Of a stretch of 39,580 bases of DNA, positions 23,000 through 28,769 are shown piece after piece. The DNA is from JARLFX01 sp036404255 (lineage in GTDB: Bacteria > Acidobacteriota > Terriglobia > Terriglobales > Acidobacteriaceae). The notes under the pieces are model-generated. The model was not told the origin of the DNA. It did no database searches and saw only the letters and a list, made by a program, of their open reading frames with translations. Each line of letters begins with the position of its first letter. Positions within the stretch are counted from its first letter, which is position 1. Position numbers and translations under genes: made by a program. The stretch is from contig DASWOP010000217.1 in assembly GCA_036404255.1 (NCBI GenBank), positions 1-39,580 of the forward strand, in the 5' to 3' direction.

Positions 23000-23043
23000 A
23001 CCCTAACATTTCCAGAAAGTGCTCATAAGTGACAAGCGTCACA
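23000..23043 (-). promoter_or_regulatory. Crp/Fnr-type site D before cydA
   Basis: 23028-23043 reads AGTGACAAGCGTCACA. On the minus strand 22 bp separate it from TAGGGT (23005-23000), a poor -10 (3 of 6) at the same offset as at sites A-C. If used, transcription would begin only about 3 nt before the cydA ATG. Otherwise the site overlaps a promoter and could repress. Confidence 0.55.
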
Positions 23044-23163
23044 CACGCGCCTCTTCCACAGGATACGCCCGGAGTCTGAATACCGGCATTGTCTGGAGCA
23101 GCATACTTTTCAGCATGTGGAATGCCATGCCGCGGAGACATACCGTAAACTCAAAATCTGGCT

Positions 23164-23514
23164 ATGGAAGAGATCCTCATACGCTTTCTGATTGGCGGGG
23201 TGGTCGTCAGCTCGTTCGCGTTGCTGGGCGAGGTATTCCGCCCCAAGACGTTTGCAGGGCTCTTCGGAGCCGCGCCTTCGATCGCGCTGGCAACGCTGGG
23301 ATTGACCATCCTGCACCGGGGCCACGCCTATGCCGCCATCGAGGCGCGGTCTATGCTGCTGGGCGCCATCGCCTTCTTCGTCTACGCCAGCATCGTGAGT
23401 TGGGTGCTGCTGCGCTACAAGACGCATTCGCTGGTTACGACGCTGGCGCTGATGCCCGTCTGGTTCGGAGTGGCTCTAGGGCTGTATTCCCTGCTCGTAA
23501 GGTGGTCTGCATGA
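23164..23514 (+). CDS. DUF3147-like small membrane protein A
   Basis: The 116-aa protein has four predicted hydrophobic helices (residues ~5-22, 30-50, 60-82, 90-112). The motif PKTFAGLFGAAPSIALATL matches the small inner-membrane family annotated DUF3147. No SD is obvious before ATG 23164. Its stop overlaps the next start (ATGA), and the next gene encodes a related but longer protein, so the pair probably forms a heteromeric membrane assembly of unknown function. It is divergent from cydA, with site D in the shared region. Confidence 0.75.
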   Translation: MEEILIRFLIGGVVVSSFALLGEVFRPKTFAGLFGAAPSIALATLGLTILHRGHAYAAIEARSMLLGAIAFFVYASIVSWVLLRYKTHSLVTTLALMPVWFGVALGLYSLLVRWSA

Positions 23515-23939
23515 TCGTAAAGGCCTCGCTGGATTCACTAAAAGAGATCAAGCCGCACGAGATTGGCATGCGCTTTCTCTTCGGCGGCACGTGTACAGTG
23601 GCAGCGTATCTGATTGCGAAGCACTTCGGGCCGGCGGTGGGTGGGCTATTTCTTGCGTTTCCGGCAATCTTCCCCGCCAGTGCCAGTCTGATCGAAAAGC
23701 ATGAAAAGGAAGATAAGGCCGCGGTAGGCAGCGATGGCACCGAACGTGGCCGGCTGGCGGCAGGGCTGGACGCGGCAGGCACGGCGATGGGCTGCATCGG
23801 GTTATGCGGATTCGCACTGGCGATGTGGTTTGGGCTCCCGCACCAGCGCGCCCCCATTGTCCTGGTCGAGGCATCACTGGCGTGGTTGGTGCTGGCGGTG
23901 AGCACGTGGCTGCTGCGGGTGCGGCACAGCGATTCCTAG
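23511..23939 (+). CDS. DUF3147-like small membrane protein B
   Basis: The 142-aa paralogue of the preceding gene shares the pattern RFLFGGTCTVAAYLIAKHFGPAVGGLFLAFPAIFPASASL, then has a charged loop (EKHEKEDKAAVGSDGTERGR, about 64-84) before two further helices. ATG 23511 overlaps the upstream stop by 4 nt; the frame is open further upstream to 23019 but that part overlaps the first gene and is not credible. It ends 6 nt from the convergent receiver-like gene. Confidence 0.75.
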   Translation: MIVKASLDSLKEIKPHEIGMRFLFGGTCTVAAYLIAKHFGPAVGGLFLAFPAIFPASASLIEKHEKEDKAAVGSDGTERGRLAAGLDAAGTAMGCIGLCGFALAMWFGLPHQRAPIVLVEASLAWLVLAVSTWLLRVRHSDS

Positions 23940-23944
23940 AGCGC

Positions 23945-24388
23945 TCAGCTCAATTTGGTACGCACAGAATCGGCGGGGGCGGCAGCGCGAACCGGGCGGA
24001 GCGGGCGTTCTGAGCGGCGGGTGACCTTGTTGCCTACGTTCGCCCCCAGCATGCTGCCTGCCTTCTTGAGCAACGCATACGGCCCATCGCCAACATACAT
24101 CTGCTGATCGGAGTATGCTTCGGCGTAGGTATTACTTCCTGCCTGTATTGCCAGGATCCTGCTTCCGGGAGACCTGGCCCGAACCAGATCGCTGATCTGA
24201 CGACACTCATCTTCTGAAAGTGAATAGCAGAGAAGAATGAGGTCGTAGCCCCGCTTATCGAGAAGTGAAGACGCCTCCGACAACCTGCCGGCGCTATCCA
24301 CCTGAAAATATGCTTCAAGGATCCATTTGCGCGTTTGCAGCAGCAGCGGATCGCGGCTGATGCAAAGAATAGAGGCGACAGAGCCCAT
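23945..24388 (-). CDS. Degenerate receiver (CheY-like) protein lacking the phospho-acceptor Asp
   Basis: The 147-aa protein follows the response-regulator receiver pattern: an opening strand ILCISRDP (one acidic residue, Asp13, of the usual pair), helix, then YDLILLCYSLSEDE where the family has DxxLLDxxLP. The phospho-acceptor Asp is therefore Cys54, and no conserved Lys follows the third strand. The C-terminal ~45 residues are basic and low in hydrophobics (KVTRRSERPLRPVRAAAP). ATG 24388 has AAGGAG at good spacing. It likely works as a phosphorylation-independent binding module; whether Cys54 senses redox state is speculation. It is divergent from a Crp-family gene. Confidence 0.75.
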   Translation of the reverse strand: MGSVASILCISRDPLLLQTRKWILEAYFQVDSAGRLSEASSLLDKRGYDLILLCYSLSEDECRQISDLVRARSPGSRILAIQAGSNTYAEAYSDQQMYVGDGPYALLKKAGSMLGANVGNKVTRRSERPLRPVRAAAPADSVRTKLS

Positions 24389-24443
24389 AACGTGCTCCTT
24401 TGGGAAAAGGATGTCCGTTCTTTGGTACAGCCTACTAAGGAGA

Positions 24444-24485
24444 AAATCACTCCTTCTGTTCTCTACCGGACATAAAGAGTGATTT
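24444..24485. promoter_or_regulatory. Inverted repeat in the receiver/crp divergent region
   Basis: AAATCACTC (24444-24452) and GAGTGATTT (24477-24485) are perfect 9-nt inverted repeats 24 nt apart. They are separated half-sites or arms of a hairpin, and lie 56 nt from the receiver-like start and 93 nt from the Crp-family start. Confidence 0.45.
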
Positions 24486-24577
24486 GTCAGTGAGATACTT
24501 CGGGCACTGATACGGACAATTACGTCTTTACTGGTCGCTATGCGGCCAACCTAAGATTACGAGAGAGCAAGGGTTAG

Positions 24578-25273
24578 ATGGCTGCAAAGGCTGTGAATTT
24601 ACTGCTGGCAAGTTTGCCACAGCCATACCGCGACTCTCTGGCCTCGAGATTGAAACCGATTTCGCTTCCCCTCAAAATTGTGCTGTATGAGCCGGAAGAG
24701 ACCCCTAAGTACGCTCATTTCGTCACTTCCGGCGTAGCTTCCATCGTGAGCAATATGGCCGATGGGTCCACTGCAGAGGTGGGCATATGGGGCAATGAGG
24801 GGCTGGTGGAGAGCTTTCATCTGCTCGGTCAGGCACGAGTCCCGAATCGCTGCTTTGTGCAGATGGAAGGCACTGCCCTGCGCATGCCCTACAAGGAACT
24901 GCAGGCGGAGTTCAGCCAGTCTGAGGCGATGCACCATGCAGTGTTGCAGTGCGTGCAGAGCCAGGGGTTCATCCTGGGGCAACTGGCGGCGTGTAACCGC
25001 CTGCACGATGCGGAACAGCGGCTGGCGCGCTGGCTGCTGATGGTGCGCGACCGCGCCGGTGGCGATACCTTCCACCTGACGCAGGAGTTTATGGCGACCA
25101 TGCTGGGAGCCCGGCGTACAACGGTGACGCAGGTTGCGGGAACCCTGCAGAAGCACCAGCTTATTCGTTACAGCCGCGGAAACATTACGATTCTGGACCC
25201 GAAGGGGCTGGAGAAGGCATCTTGCGAGTGTTACGCAACGGTTCGCAATCTCTATCTCAACTACTACCGCTGA
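24578..25273 (+). CDS. Crp/Fnr-family transcriptional regulator, second type
   Basis: The 231-aa protein has an N-terminal beta-roll (about 25-110, with KIVLYEPEETPKYAHFVTSGVASIV), a dimer helix and a C-terminal helix-turn-helix in TQEFMATMLGARRTTVTQVAGTLQKHQLI. The recognition helix (RRTTVTQVAGTL) lacks the Arg-Glu pair of Crp, so it should not read GTGA sites and is a poor candidate for sites A-D. There is no N-terminal cysteine cluster. The tail has CECY (about 216-219). The ATG at 24578 is preceded by AAGGG. Similar proteins are frequent in acidobacteria; the effector is unknown. Confidence 0.9.
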   Translation: MAAKAVNLLLASLPQPYRDSLASRLKPISLPLKIVLYEPEETPKYAHFVTSGVASIVSNMADGSTAEVGIWGNEGLVESFHLLGQARVPNRCFVQMEGTALRMPYKELQAEFSQSEAMHHAVLQCVQSQGFILGQLAACNRLHDAEQRLARWLLMVRDRAGGDTFHLTQEFMATMLGARRTTVTQVAGTLQKHQLIRYSRGNITILDPKGLEKASCECYATVRNLYLNYYR

Positions 25274-25518
25274 TATTACTTCGTTCCGACATCTAAACGA
25301 CTTGTTTGCTATGACTTATGCGCAAAATTGACACTTGGATACCCGTGTAAGCTTTAGGTGCGTTTCACGGACCCAAGACGGTGAACATGACGGACTACAA
25401 CGGGCTACACGGATAGCCACGGGCGTTTGTGCTGCGAGAGCTGGGATCTGAATTGAAGTTAAAAAAGGAAAGGGCCCGCAGGTTCGCGAGCCCTTTATCT
25501 TGTTTGGTGCGCTGCGCT
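25274..25518. other. Intergenic region between crp and pstS
   Basis: About 245 bases between two convergent genes. They hold the pstS terminator at the right end. A lone TTGACA at 25328-25333 has no matching -10. I see no gene. Confidence 0.5.
25469..25496 (-). terminator. Rho-independent terminator of pstS
   Basis: AAAGGGC (25469-25475) pairs with GCCCTTT (25490-25496), with further GC pairing inside. AAAAAA at 25461-25466 supplies the U-run on the minus strand. Confidence 0.85.
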
Positions 25519-26526
25519 CTAGTGGATGTAGTTCAGGGCGCCGCGGACGCGATCTTCGACGGGCTTGGGTAGCGGGGCATAGGTCATGCCGGCTGCTTCC
25601 GCTTCGCCGTGATCGAGCATCCAGTGGAGGAAGTCCACAAGGATCTTGCCCTTGGCTGGGTCAGCCGACTGCATGGGGATCAGCAGGTAGGTGAACGAGG
25701 AGATGGGGTAAGAGGACGCACCGGGTGCGTTGGTGATGGAGACGCGGAAGTCCAGAGGCATATTCTTGGAGGCGCCGGAGGCTGCTGCCGTGACGCTCTC
25801 TGTGGAGGCTTTGATGAACTTGCCAGCGGAGTTCTTGACCTGGCCGTAGGACATCTTGTTTTGGACAGCGTAGATCAGTTCGACATAGCCGATGCTGTAG
25901 GGGCTGTTGCGCACCATACCGGCGATGCCCTCATTGCCCTTCTGACCGATGCCAAGGGGCCAGCGAACCGAGGTTCCCTTGCCGACCTTGGATTGGAAGT
26001 CCGAACTGACCTTGCTGAGGAAGTCGGTGAAGATGAAGTTGGTGCCGGAGCCATCCGAGCGGTAGACGGGGAGGATCTGGTGGTCGGGGAAGGGGACGCC
26101 GGGATTGTCTTTTGCAATGCGGGCATCGTGCCAGTTGTTGATGCGACCGAGGTAGATGTCCGCGATCACGTCAGGCGAGAAGTTGATGTCTTTGGCAACG
26201 CCGGGGATGTTGTAGACCGGAACGACTGCGCCGAGGACGGTGGGGATGTGGGCGAGCTTCACCTTGGAGTCAGCCAGCATCTGGTCCGTCATGGGCATGT
26301 CCGAGGCGCCGAAGTCGACGATCTTGGTTGTGACCTGACGAATGCCGCCGCCGGAGCCGATGGACTGGTAGTTGATCTGCACGCCCTTGTGGGCCGCGCT
26401 GTACTCGTTGAACCAGCGTGAGTAGATGGGGTAAGGGAATGTCGCGCCTGCCCCGGTCAGATTCTGTGCACCTGCGGTAGCGGCCATACCGGCCAGCAAC
26501 AGTGCGGAAATAAACTTCATCTTCAT
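25519..26526 (-). CDS. pstS: Phosphate ABC transporter substrate-binding protein
   Basis: The 335-aa periplasmic protein has a signal peptide (1-20, ending in AGAQ) and PstS ligand-binding segments: LTGAGATFPYPIY, SIGSGGGIRQ, DFGASDMPM and YRSDGSGTNFIF. These bind orthophosphate for the PstCAB importer. ATG 26526 has AGGAGAG just upstream. The permease and ATPase genes are not in this window; instead an outer-membrane porin gene lies 90 nt upstream on the same strand, suggesting a phosphate-scavenging pair. A strong terminator follows. I see no convincing PHO box. Confidence 0.96.
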   Translation of the reverse strand: MKMKFISALLLAGMAATAGAQNLTGAGATFPYPIYSRWFNEYSAAHKGVQINYQSIGSGGGIRQVTTKIVDFGASDMPMTDQMLADSKVKLAHIPTVLGAVVPVYNIPGVAKDINFSPDVIADIYLGRINNWHDARIAKDNPGVPFPDHQILPVYRSDGSGTNFIFTDFLSKVSSDFQSKVGKGTSVRWPLGIGQKGNEGIAGMVRNSPYSIGYVELIYAVQNKMSYGQVKNSAGKFIKASTESVTAAASGASKNMPLDFRVSITNAPGASSYPISSFTYLLIPMQSADPAKGKILVDFLHWMLDHGEAEAAGMTYAPLPKPVEDRVRGALNYIH

Positions 26527-26560
26527 CGATCTCTCCTGTGAGATTCACTTCGTTTGATGA

Positions 26561-26581
26561 GCCACTCCGTTGTGGAGTGGC
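26561..26581 (-). promoter_or_regulatory. Hairpin between porin and pstS
   Basis: GCCACTCC (26561-26568) and GGAGTGGC (26574-26581) pair perfectly around GTTGT with no U-run after it on the minus strand. It is likely an mRNA-processing or stabilising hairpin, or an attenuator within a porin-pstS unit. Confidence 0.5.
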
Positions 26582-26616
26582 CCACCGGTTTTCAGAACTC
26601 TTTGCTGCTGCCAGTG

Positions 26617-28428
26617 CTACGGGATGTAGTAGCGCAGGCTGGTGAATACCATGTTATTTCTACCGGCTGGGCTAGATGTTGCAGCTGGCGTGTTGTACGC
26701 GGCGCCTGTTGTCACAGTTCCCGCCCAGGCATTGCGTTGCAGGATGCTGTAGGCAATGTTGAACTGCACACGGCCCTTGGGTCCATTGTAGAAGCGATAG
26801 ACACCGCTGACCGTACCTTCAATCAGAGCACGGGTGATGGCTCCGCAGCTACCAGCAGGGCTAGTTCCATTGTTGCTGCTGGGGGTGGATTCGGTATAGC
26901 AGCTACCAACGGGGACAGAGATCGGGGCATAACCCACCAGCTTGGTGCCAGTATCGTACACCGTACGCTGCGCATACTCAGCGCCTGCATAGCCGATGAG
27001 GTCAAAGTTCTTCGTCGGGTGGAACTCGAGCGAGCCCAAGCCCTGCGAGGAGCGGATCAGAGCAAGCGTCCCGTCCGGGTGAACCGTAATGTCCGGCAGC
27101 GTGGAGGTGCCATAGCGACCCACGCCATCACCCTGCATAATGTGCAGACCGAGGCCGAAGTACTTCGTCATGGGGATGTGCGCATTAGCAAAGAAACCGC
27201 CGCCCACCTTGGTATTGTTCACGGCTGGCGTCGTAACCGTCGTGGATGTGCTGCCGGTGTAACCAGGATAGTAGCGGTCACGGAACCAGCGGGCAATACC
27301 GCCGATCTCATAGTGTCCGGCCTTGGTATCGAAAGCGGCCTTTAGGATGACATCCGGGGCGAGGTTGTTGGAGTAAGTTGTGGTGTTATTCAGCAAACCG
27401 CCGCCGGTGCCAGTATTACCAAAGAAGAAATTCCCATTCTGGCCAGTGGCATTGAAAATATATTCACCGCTCTCCAGACCCAGAGCAATGGTTGTGACGC
27501 CCAACTTCTGCTGGAAGCGAACACCGGGCTGACGCGCCCAACTGAAGCCTACGTGGTACTGAGCATCAGGTGTGGTCGGCAGGACCTCGGTGGTGGCATC
27601 GGTTCCGGTTTTGTTTTCCGTAACCAGTGACCACATCTGTCCACCGGTGAGGGTGAAGCCGTTGTGGAAGGCGAACTGACCAAAGAACTGGCGCTGACGG
27701 AAGACGTAGCTGTTGCTCTGGTTGTCGTTCGAAGTGGTGCCAGCGCCGAGGAAGTCACCCTCGAAGTAGCCGGTCAGGACGACCTTGCCAAGCTTGCCCT
27801 GCACTTTGACGCCGAGGCGCGACTGACGTGCGCTCTCAGCCCACTCGCTGGTGTTGTACTGCGCCGCACCCGGAAAGAGGGTGGAGTTGAACGGGGTGTT
27901 GATGTCTGAGTTCAGTGAGCGCTGCCGCCAGAACGACTCAGCCGCGAAGAAACCGATCGGAGTGATCGTGATGCCCTTGTAGTGCAGGGCGGAGGGCGAT
28001 TCAATATCAGCTGCCAGGTTCTGCTGGTTCGTGATGACAGTCTCAGTGAGTCCCTGATTCGCCGTCTTCAGATCAGTAACGGATGTGGAGAGCGTATCAA
28101 CCTTCTCCGTGGCTGCCGAGGAACTGCTGCTGGCCTGTGCTGCTGCGGCAGCGGCTGCGGCGGCCTGGGTCTGCGCATCGGTTGCGGCCTGGGTGGCAGT
28201 GGCTGCCTGCTGACCACTGGTGGAGGTCTGCGACTTCAGCGCATCGATCTCTTCCTGCTGCTTCTGAAGCTGTTCGCGAAGAAGGCGAAGCTCATCGCTG
28301 CTGGTGGTGGCCTTCTTGTGTGATTTTGCGGCCTTGGTTGGCGTCTTGGCGTCCTGGGCAGACTGGGCGCCGGCGGTGACGCAAACTGCGGCGGCCAGGA
28401 CTGCAGTCAACATGCTGATACGTTTCAT
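26617..28428 (-). CDS. Outer-membrane porin with N-terminal coiled coil
   Basis: The 603-aa protein has a signal peptide (1-21, AGAQS) and a Lys-rich linker. A coiled coil follows (about 45-65, LRLLREQLQKQQEEIDALKSQ), then a Gln/Ala/Thr/Ser-rich low-complexity stretch (about 70-115). The long C-terminal region has the alternating polar/aromatic strands of a beta-barrel and ends with aromatic RYYIP. The layout matches DcaP-like trimeric porins. I chose ATG 28428, which has GAGGAACG upstream and begins a proper signal peptide; the open frame extends to 28641 without support. Placement before pstS suggests phosphate or organophosphate passage (inference). Confidence 0.85.
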   Translation of the reverse strand: MKRISMLTAVLAAAVCVTAGAQSAQDAKTPTKAAKSHKKATTSSDELRLLREQLQKQQEEIDALKSQTSTSGQQAATATQAATDAQTQAAAAAAAAAQASSSSSAATEKVDTLSTSVTDLKTANQGLTETVITNQQNLAADIESPSALHYKGITITPIGFFAAESFWRQRSLNSDINTPFNSTLFPGAAQYNTSEWAESARQSRLGVKVQGKLGKVVLTGYFEGDFLGAGTTSNDNQSNSYVFRQRQFFGQFAFHNGFTLTGGQMWSLVTENKTGTDATTEVLPTTPDAQYHVGFSWARQPGVRFQQKLGVTTIALGLESGEYIFNATGQNGNFFFGNTGTGGGLLNNTTTYSNNLAPDVILKAAFDTKAGHYEIGGIARWFRDRYYPGYTGSTSTTVTTPAVNNTKVGGGFFANAHIPMTKYFGLGLHIMQGDGVGRYGTSTLPDITVHPDGTLALIRSSQGLGSLEFHPTKNFDLIGYAGAEYAQRTVYDTGTKLVGYAPISVPVGSCYTESTPSSNNGTSPAGSCGAITRALIEGTVSGVYRFYNGPKGRVQFNIAYSILQRNAWAGTVTTGAAYNTPAATSSPAGRNNMVFTSLRYYIP

Positions 28429-28597
28429 CGTTCCTCGTAACGAACCGGCTAAGTGGTCGTAACCCCGGCATACTTTCGCGTAGGTCCAACTGTTCTTGCC
28501 AGAATTTGTCCGTTGGAGCGATGGTCGCAACTTCGTGTGAACGTTCTGAGAATGCAGTATGAATGAGAGATGAATTAAGCCGCGATAGCGCGGAAAA

Positions 28598-28733
28598 CTT
28601 AACGGTGATGACCATGATGAAAGACTGATTAAGAGCGACAAAGACGAACCACGGATTTCACGGATGAACGCGGATAAGAACTTTAATGGTTCTATCCGTG
28701 ATGATCCGTGTAATCCGTGGTTTGTTTCCAGAG
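28598..28733. repeat. Dispersed hairpin repeat, copy 1
   Basis: This ~136-nt element runs from CTTAACGGTGATGAC to TTTGTTTCCAGAG. Its core is an inverted repeat with left arm containing AACCACGGATT and right arm AATCCGTGGTT. It is closely similar to the copy at 33402-33538. The left arm carries a base change relative to copy 2. Intergenic, between the porin start and the receptor 3' end. Confidence 0.8.
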
Positions 28734-28769
28734 GTTGAGGGAAACCTTTCCCTCCATAAAAAATTCGGG

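Noticed and set aside
25328..25360. TTGACA element that might drive a small RNA toward the pstS terminator
   Set aside because: No hexamer at 16-18 bp resembles a -10; there is no other evidence of a transcript.
26530..26545. TGTGAGATTCACT palindrome before pstS, resembling the Crp/Fnr-type half-sites
   Set aside because: The half-sites are only 3 bp apart instead of 6, and the dyad overlaps the SD region of pstS.
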